Source of the DNA: Bacteroidota bacterium
GTDB taxonomy: Bacteria > Bacteroidota > Ignavibacteria > Ignavibacteriales > Melioribacteraceae
DNA: 43,648 nt
Reading direction: 5' to 3'
Assembly (NCBI GenBank): GCA_021820065.1
Contig: JAKAEE010000025.1
Location: forward strand, 1 to 43,648
Part shown: one piece after another, positions 24,532 to 32,021 of the stretch
How positions within the stretch are numbered: position 1 is the stretch's first letter
Layout of the letters: the number at the start of each line of letters is the position of its first letter
Translations under genes and position numbers: made by a program
The notes under the pieces: generated by a model
Seen by the model: the letters and a program-made list of their open reading frames with translations, nothing else
Told to the model about the DNA's origin: nothing
The model's database searches: none

Positions 24532-26940
24532 CTAATTTTTCTCCGCTTTTGGGTTCATTTTTTCTTCTATCCAAGTTCTTAGCTCAGGGTCGCCATCAAT
24601 CTCATTTTGAATAATTAAATCAGGCCCTAAGCCATTTTTTTCAAGCGTAGAAGTGAATAACAATGTCGAGTTGCTCACTTTCTTAATGTCTCTTGTTCCA
24701 CCTCGGTATTCTTTCCATTCGAGCACAACTCTTCTAAAATGTTTTTCATGATGATGACGGTAGTTTTCGAGCGACATCCTTCCATTTATCCAAGTCACGC
24801 TCATGGGGTATTCGTGAGGATGAAAGATCACAAAGAACCAATGCCAAACCAAAATTGCCAGTGTTGCAAGTATGGCTTCATAAAAATGTACTAACTCGCT
24901 AACCTTGATCAACCAAACCGGCGCCCAATCACCAACAACAGTGGGGAACCAAAGTATAAATCCGGTAAGTCCCATCACAATAGTACCCCAGATGAGTGCC
25001 CAGTACTCGGCTTTTTCCGTATAGTCGTATGTATCAAATCTCGGTTTTTGCTTTTTCAACTTTAGATAATAAAGAATATTGTCGCGAGCTTCGGTTATAT
25101 CGTTGAACTTTGGAATCATGTTAATGAGAACTTCTCTTCCTCTTGGTGTAAAGATTAAATAGAAAATATGATAAATACCAACCGCAATCATAACCACCGC
25201 AGCAGTTCTGTGAACGTTTTGGCGGACAGTCTCGGTTAACCCAACGGCTCTTAGTATTTCTGCCCACCAGCTGTCATGAAACTTTAAAGCGAAGCCGGTT
25301 ACTGCAAGTGTTATGAATGAAATTAAAAGCAGCAAATGTTGAATGACTTCATTCTTTGTAAACCTTGGAATGGTGATTTCGCCCTTTTCGCGGCGATATT
25401 TCTTTCGTATCTCGTAAATGAAAATCAAAAGGTTGTGCAGAATCATTCCGCCGATAACAGAAATGATTAACCAGAAATAAATTGTTGCAACTATGTCCTC
25501 AACTTTTGATGCCGTTTTTGTTGCCGCCTGGTGCGAATAGCTTTGCGAGAAAGTTTCCGTTGCGTTTGCATGGCACTTTTTGCAGGTGGTGGTAATGTTT
25601 GCCGGATTAACCGAGGATTCCGGATGATCCTTTGGCAAAATCTTGTGAACACCATGACAATCGACGCACATAGCAGCTTCTTTATCGCCGCGCATTACCG
25701 CCATGCCGTGATAACTATCTTCGTATTGTTTTACTTGTCCGCCAGTGATGCCGAACCGTTGAGCAATTTCCGGATTCTGATGACAAACAATACAAGTTTG
25801 CTGTTGCAACTTTTTCGCTTCAACCCGGTTATTTACTGGTTGCATTCCATGTTCACTATGGCAATTGTTGCAGACGGGAGCTTCGCGAATGCCTTGTTTT
25901 ACACGAATCCAATGAATTGACTGTTCGTATTCATTTTCGATTTCTTTATGACATTGTCCGCACGTTTGTGGGACGTTGAACGCAGAAATTTTTGAGCCCG
26001 GCTGGATTCTGTTTTTGATATCGTGAACACCATGACACACAACACATGTCGGAGCGTTTTTACTTCCTTTACTAATAAGTTTTCCGTGGACTGAGTTTGA
26101 ATAAAGCACTCCAGGATTCTTAATAGGTATTGAGAATTTCTTTACAATTCCCGGATTATCATGACACGTTCCGCATGTTTTTGCCAGATTAGTGGGGTAA
26201 ACTTTACTTCTTGGATCTGCCACTTTTTGAATATCATGCGAACCGTGGCAGTTCCAACACATCGCCGCCTCGTCAACACCTTCGCTGAGGGAAATTCCGT
26301 GTATGCTTTCGCGGTGTTCTTTTGCAATGGCTGAGTGGCAGAGATAACAATCGGCTTTTTGTGTTGCGCCAACATTTTTTGGATGATTAGCTAGATTGTT
26401 TGAAATGAAGTTATGGCAATCAGCACATTCCAAATTTTTGTGAACCGATTGAGAAAGTTTTGTATAGCCGTTCTGCTTATGGCAGCCGATGCATTTGTTC
26501 CCCTCAACAGCTTTGGAATGATACGGGTTTGCAAGCACCATACTCGTATGGCACTTCGAACAAATTTCTTTCACCTTGAGAACATTATCTTTTGGCGGTG
26601 CGGTGATTTGATGAGTGCCGTGACAGACTTTGCAATCGGGGGGATTTTTGACTTTACCTTTCAAACGATGGTGAATGTCACTTTTAACTAAGTCGGCATA
26701 TTCTTCGTGGCACGTTTCGCACTTAACTTTTTTATAATTTTTTTTCTCGATGTGACTTTCGTCTTTTATATCAACATGACAATCCTGACAACCGATAACT
26801 CCATCATGGACGGATTTCTGAATAACATTCTCATGGCAGTCTGAGCACTTGAAATCTTGCGCATTAATCTTGGCATCAAGAAAAAAAATAAAAAATAAAA
26901 AAGCTGCGGCTGAGAAAATTCTTTTTGTAAACGAGATCAT
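24532..26940 (-). CDS. Sixteen-haem cytochrome c fused to a b-type cytochrome (CbcL-like)
   Basis: An 802-residue fusion. After a signal peptide there are 16 CXXCH motifs (CSDCH to CKKCH, residues about 32-455). A helix follows, then a four- to five-helix di-haem cytochrome b domain of the FdnI/b561 type (about 490-740), with His ligands in QNVHRTAAVVMIAVGIYH and LVHFYEAILA/LVWHWFFVIFHPHEYPM. Geobacter CbcL has the same plan (multihaem c plus HydC/FdnI-like b) and passes menaquinol electrons outward. The protein ends in a long cytoplasmic tail. It is the last gene of a three-gene set with the b-type and 19-haem genes. Confidence 0.88.
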   Translation of the reverse strand: MISFTKRIFSAAAFLFFIFFLDAKINAQDFKCSDCHENVIQKSVHDGVIGCQDCHVDIKDESHIEKKNYKKVKCETCHEEYADLVKSDIHHRLKGKVKNPPDCKVCHGTHQITAPPKDNVLKVKEICSKCHTSMVLANPYHSKAVEGNKCIGCHKQNGYTKLSQSVHKNLECADCHNFISNNLANHPKNVGATQKADCYLCHSAIAKEHRESIHGISLSEGVDEAAMCWNCHGSHDIQKVADPRSKVYPTNLAKTCGTCHDNPGIVKKFSIPIKNPGVLYSNSVHGKLISKGSKNAPTCVVCHGVHDIKNRIQPGSKISAFNVPQTCGQCHKEIENEYEQSIHWIRVKQGIREAPVCNNCHSEHGMQPVNNRVEAKKLQQQTCIVCHQNPEIAQRFGITGGQVKQYEDSYHGMAVMRGDKEAAMCVDCHGVHKILPKDHPESSVNPANITTTCKKCHANATETFSQSYSHQAATKTASKVEDIVATIYFWLIISVIGGMILHNLLIFIYEIRKKYRREKGEITIPRFTKNEVIQHLLLLISFITLAVTGFALKFHDSWWAEILRAVGLTETVRQNVHRTAAVVMIAVGIYHIFYLIFTPRGREVLINMIPKFNDITEARDNILYYLKLKKQKPRFDTYDYTEKAEYWALIWGTIVMGLTGFILWFPTVVGDWAPVWLIKVSELVHFYEAILATLAILVWHWFFVIFHPHEYPMSVTWINGRMSLENYRHHHEKHFRRVVLEWKEYRGGTRDIKKVSNSTLLFTSTLEKNGLGPDLIIQNEIDGDPELRTWIEEKMNPKAEKN

Positions 26941-26961
26941 TAAATCAACTCCATCTCAAAA

Positions 26962-27819
26962 TTATTGGTACAAGAACAACATAGAATAAATAATTAACAC
27001 GATTAAAATTATTCCAATGATTAAAGCCGTAAAACCAAAAATTCTTGCCGCTTTAGTTAAAGCCGGCGAAGGGGCTTCATTGGAAATCTTTTTTTGCATT
27101 TCTTCGCTCTGCATTACCAAATCATATTCTCTCGGGCGATCTTCTTTTAACTCTTCGACGGCTACTTTGCCTGTGAAGATTACGGTGTCCATAGGAAATT
27201 TATCGGGACGGAAATGCGTGTTGAAAAAATGCACTGTGAAAATAAATCCGACCGCCAGCAAAGCTTCGTCACTATGAATAATTGTTGCAATATTTATGAA
27301 CCATCCCGGAAATCCGATCGCAGTAAAAAGTTCCGGGAACCATAATATCAATCCGCTGAATCCGATGACAGCAACGCCCCAGAAAACAGCAAAGTAATCA
27401 AATTTTTCCCAGTAGGTCCATCTGCCGTATTGCGGTCTTGAAGCCTTGCCAAAAAACCATTTCATTGTTTGAACGAATTCGGTTAGATCCCTTCTATTTG
27501 GTACGAGTGAGTTTTCCCCTTTCAAAAAAGATGTGATGGGCACGCCGCGTTTAATTTTCTTTCTTAACAGGTAAGTGATGTGTAGAAAGAAATAAATAAA
27601 TGTAATGATGGCTGCTGTTCTATGAATAAAGCCAGTAACAACGTAACCGCCTAAGATTTTTGATAGGGTTTGAAAAACTCCAACACCGGAAAATTTTATT
27701 ATCATTCCGGTTGTTGCAAGAGAAATAAAGCTGATAATAACCAGCACATGAAGAAACCTTGAATAAGCGTCAAACCGTTCGTAATATTTTTCGTTATGAT
27801 CTTGATTATTGTCAGTCAT
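26962..27819 (-). CDS. Membrane cytochrome b (FdnI/b561-like)
   Basis: A 285-residue integral membrane protein with four core helices plus a C-terminal anchor. Candidate haem-b ligands are H24 (SRFLHVLV), H66 (GFIHRTAA), H80 (FFLHITYL), H182 (IIHSDEALLAV) and H197. The fold is that of formate-dehydrogenase gamma/b561 subunits, which exchange electrons with menaquinone. It closely parallels the b domain of the adjoining fusion protein, for example in YWEKFDYFAVFWG versus YTEKAEYWALIWG. Its start overlaps the stop of the 19-haem gene (TAATG), so the two are coupled and probably form one complex. Confidence 0.87.
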   Translation of the reverse strand: MTDNNQDHNEKYYERFDAYSRFLHVLVIISFISLATTGMIIKFSGVGVFQTLSKILGGYVVTGFIHRTAAIITFIYFFLHITYLLRKKIKRGVPITSFLKGENSLVPNRRDLTEFVQTMKWFFGKASRPQYGRWTYWEKFDYFAVFWGVAVIGFSGLILWFPELFTAIGFPGWFINIATIIHSDEALLAVGFIFTVHFFNTHFRPDKFPMDTVIFTGKVAVEELKEDRPREYDLVMQSEEMQKKISNEAPSPALTKAARIFGFTALIIGIILIVLIIYSMLFLYQ

Positions 27820-29768
27820 TAATCTTCTCTTTTATTTTTCAACTGTTTTGCTTTTTTGTCTTTATAAGCTCTTGGAAGCCACAGCAAAGTATGAATTCCG
27901 AAGAATGTGAAGGTGCCTACCAATAAAATTGTCATGAACCAGAAAGTGTAGAACAGGTACGGGTACTTATCTCTATTATGGTGTGTTGCGTGCGTTAAGT
28001 AACCGACAAACATTCTGTTTGAATTCTCGTGACATTTTTTACATGTCTGTACAATGTTTTGGCGGCTCAGAGTTGATTTCGGATTTTCCGGAGGAAGAAT
28101 ATTATGTGAACCGTGGCAGTCAAAACATTTTGCGGCGCCGGCTTCGCCAAGCTTTGAGACCTTACCGTGAAATGTTTGAAAATATGTCGAAGAAACATCT
28201 TCATGGCATCTTCCGCACTGGGTAATAATGGATTGACGGAAATCCTTTAGGTCAACACGATTAATTTCATGTGAGAAATGGCAATCATTACAAACAGGAA
28301 GTTTCTTATCCGTTTTGGTTACAGTGGGGCTATGAACGCTGTTTTGAAATTGCTCGTAAACTCCCAAATGACATTGCGCGCATGTTGTTGCAATGTTTTT
28401 GGGGTTAATTGTAGAACGAGGATCGCTCGGCGGTAACTCTCTGTGACTTGAATGACAATTAACGCAAGTTGCAGTTACTAACAAACCGCTCTGCAATAAA
28501 CCTTTCCCGTGAATGCTTTCTCTGTAACTTGTAACGATTCCTCTGTTGCTCTCATCGATTGCAATTGCAATGTTTTTTCCTTCGCGATGACACTTGCCGC
28601 AAAGTTCAGGAACGTTTCGTGAAAAAGTAGGTGAGTCTGTATTTTTCTTTGCCTGCATGTTGTGTTTCGAATGGCAATCCGTGCAGTACGGTGCGCGGGT
28701 ATCTCCGGCATAATGTTTTGTGCCGTGAATACTGATGTTGTAATCGTCAACCTGAGTTGTATGACAGATAGAACAATCAACTTTGCCGCTGTTCAGACAA
28801 ACCGGACTCTTTGATTTGCTGATATTTGTATGACATTTAATACATTGGTTAACCGTATGAGCAGAAGTTTTAAATTCATCATAGTTGACATACAGTGATA
28901 CAGATTTTCCGTTAACAACTTTGTGAAGTTCTTTATCGCTGTGACACTTCATGCACATCTCATCCGGGAAACTGTCGTCGTAAAAAACTCGTCGTACTTT
29001 GTGAGGCGCGTGGCAATCAATACAAACCGGTATTTTGTTCGGCTGCTTTTCCCAAAGCGCGCCGCGAATAACTTTTAGATGAACTTTTTCAATTTCTCTA
29101 TGGCATTGTGTACAAGTTGTTGCAATATTATTTCTATTTATTGTTGACGCCGGGTTTGTGTGCGGCAATATATCGTGAGATGTATGGCAGCTTGTACAAA
29201 CTGCGGTAACAATCAAACCTCTTTTAAATAAACCTTCGCCGTGGATGGATTCCGAGTAATCAGATAAAACTTTTCTTTCTTCTGGATTAACCAGTTTGGA
29301 AACTTGAGTTCCTTCCTTGTGGCATTGACCGCAAAGCGAAGGAATGTTCATTACAAAAGTTCTCGATTTCGGATTTTTCGAGGAGAGAATTTCATGTTTG
29401 GTATGACACGTTACGCATGTTGGTGCCAGCACTTTACCTGCTTTCAATGCTTGGGCGTGGAGACTTCTATCGTAATGCTGAACTGGTTTTTCATGGCAAG
29501 ATGCGCAATCAACCTTGCTCAGTTTTTCTGGATGTGGAAGTTCATCTGGATTAACATCCGCATGGCAACCGGTACAACTTATTTCTTCGTGAACCGACCC
29601 GGCAAATGATTTTCCATTGACGAAAAGTGAAACTACTTTACCGTCCCTTGTTGTTGTAAAGGTTCTATCACCGTGGCATTCAAGACAAACCTGATCACTT
29701 TTACTCTGCGCAAAAAGACATCCGGCAAAAAAGAGAACAAAAAAAGAACTGATTACGGATTTTTTCAT
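27819..29768 (-). CDS. Nineteen-haem cytochrome c with internal duplication and C-terminal membrane anchor
   Basis: A 649-residue exported cytochrome with 19 CXXCH sites. It is built from two similar eight-haem halves (residues about 25-260 and 270-500) plus three more haems. Matching segments include YSESIHGEGLFKRGLIVTAV/YRESIHGKGLLQSGLLVTAT and STINRNNIATTCTQCH/STINPKNIATTCAQCH. One C-terminal helix (about 603-625) anchors it. The ATG at 29768 is chosen because the signal peptide MKKSVISSFFVLFFAGCLFAQ starts there; an in-frame ATG 84 bases upstream lacks a signal. Its partner is the overlapping b-type cytochrome gene. Confidence 0.9.
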   Translation of the reverse strand: MKKSVISSFFVLFFAGCLFAQSKSDQVCLECHGDRTFTTTRDGKVVSLFVNGKSFAGSVHEEISCTGCHADVNPDELPHPEKLSKVDCASCHEKPVQHYDRSLHAQALKAGKVLAPTCVTCHTKHEILSSKNPKSRTFVMNIPSLCGQCHKEGTQVSKLVNPEERKVLSDYSESIHGEGLFKRGLIVTAVCTSCHTSHDILPHTNPASTINRNNIATTCTQCHREIEKVHLKVIRGALWEKQPNKIPVCIDCHAPHKVRRVFYDDSFPDEMCMKCHSDKELHKVVNGKSVSLYVNYDEFKTSAHTVNQCIKCHTNISKSKSPVCLNSGKVDCSICHTTQVDDYNISIHGTKHYAGDTRAPYCTDCHSKHNMQAKKNTDSPTFSRNVPELCGKCHREGKNIAIAIDESNRGIVTSYRESIHGKGLLQSGLLVTATCVNCHSSHRELPPSDPRSTINPKNIATTCAQCHLGVYEQFQNSVHSPTVTKTDKKLPVCNDCHFSHEINRVDLKDFRQSIITQCGRCHEDVSSTYFQTFHGKVSKLGEAGAAKCFDCHGSHNILPPENPKSTLSRQNIVQTCKKCHENSNRMFVGYLTHATHHNRDKYPYLFYTFWFMTILLVGTFTFFGIHTLLWLPRAYKDKKAKQLKNKRED

Positions 29769-29954
29769 TTTATATATTCTTGATGATTGTATTCGGTATG
29801 CAAGAACTGTGCACAAATATGCTTCTGAGGAATGTTGAAATTTCAGCAACATCCGTATCGGTCAATAAATAATGAACAAATTTTGAAGAAAATTTACCGA
29901 AAATAAGAAAGCTTATTCTAAAATATCAGATAAAAGACACTAATATCTGGTCAC

Positions 29955-29983
29955 AAAATATTCAGATTGTCTGAATTTGTCAA
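29955..29983 (-). promoter_or_regulatory. Candidate promoter with a palindrome filling its spacer
   Basis: On the minus strand TTGACA (29983-29978) and TATTTT (29960-29955) are 17 bases apart. The spacer contains the perfect inverted repeat TTCAGA-CAA-TCTGAA (29975-29961). Such a position would let a dimeric regulator control the 19-haem operon, whose ATG lies about 190 bases downstream. Confidence 0.5.
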
Positions 29984-29995
29984 CGCTGTTTAAAA

Positions 29996-30025
29996 CAAAA
30001 AGAGAAAGGCAAATTCCTTTCTCTT
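29996..30025 (-). terminator. Rho-independent terminator after the regulator operon
   Basis: On the minus strand the 10-bp stem AAGAGAAAGG/CCTTTCTCTT (30025-30016 with 30009-30000) has a six-base loop and is followed by TTTG and TTTT. It ends the ferredoxin/NrfD/cytochrome/kinase/regulator operon. Confidence 0.88.
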
Positions 30026-30049
30026 CTTGATAGTTTAGATTGAGATTTA

Positions 30050-31204
30050 CTATTTCTTAAAGAATTCACCTGTTACGATGTACCAATCTTTTTCTTCAAG
30101 CTTTTCCAATTGACCCCAGAGAATTTCTACATTCTCTTTCTTTTGATTTTCTTTGCCAAGCAATTCTTTTATTTGTTTCAAGTATTTGTCGATTTCGTCT
30201 TGGTAGAACGAAACTGCGCTGTTGCCGATTTTAAGTTTCGGCAGCTCGTTCTCTAATTTATCTGCATCGATTATGCAGATCCAGTTCTTTTCATAGGTCG
30301 AAAAATCGAGTGCGTCCAGATTGTCGCCTAGTTCGTTGTTGACTTTTTTCACCTGTCCGCTTACCGGACAGTTGAACGAAATTGATTTCTTGCCTTGCTT
30401 CAAAATGAATAACGGTTGTCCGATCGATATGCTCATTCCAAGATTTGGAAATTCTATGTCGTCGATTTTCCCGATAAGTTTTTTAGCAAAGTCATCTATT
30501 CCAACTCTAACTGAACCGTCTTGTGACACAGAAGCCCAGCAGTGTCCCTCTGAAATAAATACTCCGCCGGGAATTGCAAATTCTCCAACGTTCAATTTTT
30601 CTTTTTCGGTAAGATGAGTTATATGCACACGCGGCTTGAGCTGCTTTTGGACTCTGTCCTGTCGTTTGATCAATGATTTCTTAGTGAACTCAAGAAGCTC
30701 GTCTTCTGTGAACGGTTTCTGAACATAATCCATCGCGCCAAGTTTCATACAATCAACCGCAGTTTCCACAGTCGCGTAACCGGTGATGATTATAACATCA
30801 ATATCGGGGCGGAGGTACTTAACAGACTTAGTCACTTCAACGCCGTCCATCACCGGCATTTTTAGATCTGTGAAAACAAAATCGTAGTGATGTGATTTAA
30901 TAAGACTGAGCGCTTCGGGACCTGAGTTAACCGTATCGACAGAATAGCCGTCGAGCACCAAAATTTTTCTGAAACTGTCGAGGATTACATCTTCGTCATC
31001 AACACATAAAATTCGAGCTTGAGGATTTGGCACTTCTGCACGTTTAAGCGAAATAGCCTCTTTGCTGAAATCAACTTTTACACTTTCTTTCAAAATCGAT
31101 TCTCGCTCTTTGCGTGTTTTCTTCTCATTCAATGTTTTAATGGCATATCTAATAATTACATCGGCAATTATGAATATTATTACTGCTAAAATGAAGAGCG
31201 GCAT
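30050..31204 (-). CDS. Membrane-anchored response regulator with GcvH-like domain (carrier Lys present)
   Basis: A 384-residue protein: one N-terminal transmembrane helix (about 2-20), a linker, a complete receiver domain (about 63-180; phospho-acceptor D113 in FTDLKMP, T141, K163), then a glycine-cleavage-H-like domain (about 205-320). In the latter VGIDDFAKKLIGKIDDIEFP and CPVSGQVKKVNNEL match the GcvH fold. K272, eight residues before PVSG, lies where GcvH carries lipoyl-lysine. There is no DNA-binding domain, so output is probably protein contact or cofactor-based. Last gene of the operon; the function of such REC-GcvH proteins is not established. Confidence 0.85.
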   Translation of the reverse strand: MPLFILAVIIFIIADVIIRYAIKTLNEKKTRKERESILKESVKVDFSKEAISLKRAEVPNPQARILCVDDEDVILDSFRKILVLDGYSVDTVNSGPEALSLIKSHHYDFVFTDLKMPVMDGVEVTKSVKYLRPDIDVIIITGYATVETAVDCMKLGAMDYVQKPFTEDELLEFTKKSLIKRQDRVQKQLKPRVHITHLTEKEKLNVGEFAIPGGVFISEGHCWASVSQDGSVRVGIDDFAKKLIGKIDDIEFPNLGMSISIGQPLFILKQGKKSISFNCPVSGQVKKVNNELGDNLDALDFSTYEKNWICIIDADKLENELPKLKIGNSAVSFYQDEIDKYLKQIKELLGKENQKKENVEILWGQLEKLEEKDWYIVTGEFFKK

Positions 31205-31229
31205 AATAGTTCTCCTTAGTTTGATAAAC

Positions 31230-32021
31230 TTAAATTCTATCTGAACTGCACGGAATTAATAATTTCATTTCGTATTCGAGCTCACTCGGAATTATTCTGT
31301 AAATCCATCCGTCGAAGTAAGGATCCTTTTCCAATAATTCCGGTTCCGTTAAAAGTCGTTCGTTTCTTGCAATGATTGTCCCGCTGATAGTAGAGTACAG
31401 TTGATGCACGAATGTGTTTTCACAAACAAATGTAACTGCTGAAGTTGCTTGCGTCACTGTATCGGAAATATTGAAAAGCTCTATGCGCTGAATTTGATCG
31501 AGCGTCTTTACAAATAAATCCGTTGCGCCGATCACCACAGATCCGTCCGGGTCCTTATTCATCCAGCTTGAGTAACCAAGTCTGAAATATTTAGCCGGGC
31601 TGGGTACAATAATGACCGATCCGTCATTTACTTTGCGCTGCCTCATCAAATAACTGTATTTCATTCCTCTGTGAATAACGCCGGTCATTTCATCAACAGA
31701 AAATGGTTTCGGAATAAAGTCGATTGAACCTGTGTAGAGAGACTTAACTGCATTTTCAATTGTAGTGTAACCGGTTGTCATTATGACCGGCGTATCGATG
31801 TGTTTTGCTTCGAGCGATGCAAGAAACTGAAAACCATCCATACCCGGCAGCATGATGTCGCAAACGATCAAATCAAATTCACTTGATGCAATTTTTTCCA
31901 GTGCGGAGTTTGCATCGCCGACGGAATCAACTGTGTAACCTTCCATGATTGCAATTTTCGAAATCGAGTCGATTACAACATCTTCGTCATCAATTATCAA
32001 TATGTCAATATGTTCTTTCAT
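31230..32021 (-). CDS. Response regulator with degenerate GcvH-like domain (carrier Lys absent)
   Basis: A 263-residue cytoplasmic protein. The receiver domain (about 5-120) is intact: DDED, D55 in VCDIMLPGMDG, T83, K105. The second domain (about 135-245) follows GcvH: GSVVIGATDLFVKTLDQIQRIEL, TISGTIIARN and KDPYFDGWIYRI match its start, turn and end. The expected lipoyl-lysine position is T203, so it cannot be lipoylated there. It may be a decoy, structural or dimerisation partner of the neighbouring regulator. Its start overlaps the kinase stop by one base (TAATG), so this kinase is its likely partner. Confidence 0.85.
   Translation of the reverse strand: MKEHIDILIIDDEDVVIDSISKIAIMEGYTVDSVGDANSALEKIASSEFDLIVCDIMLPGMDGFQFLASLEAKHIDTPVIMTTGYTTIENAVKSLYTGSIDFIPKPFSVDEMTGVIHRGMKYSYLMRQRKVNDGSVIIVPSPAKYFRLGYSSWMNKDPDGSVVIGATDLFVKTLDQIQRIELFNISDTVTQATSAVTFVCENTFVHQLYSTISGTIIARNERLLTEPELLEKDPYFDGWIYRIIPSELEYEMKLLIPCSSDRI

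Noticed and set aside
24532..29768. Long open frames on the plus strand opposite the cytochrome genes
   Set aside because: They mirror the repeated CXXCH/His codon pattern on the other strand, lack ribosome sites and show no protein family features.
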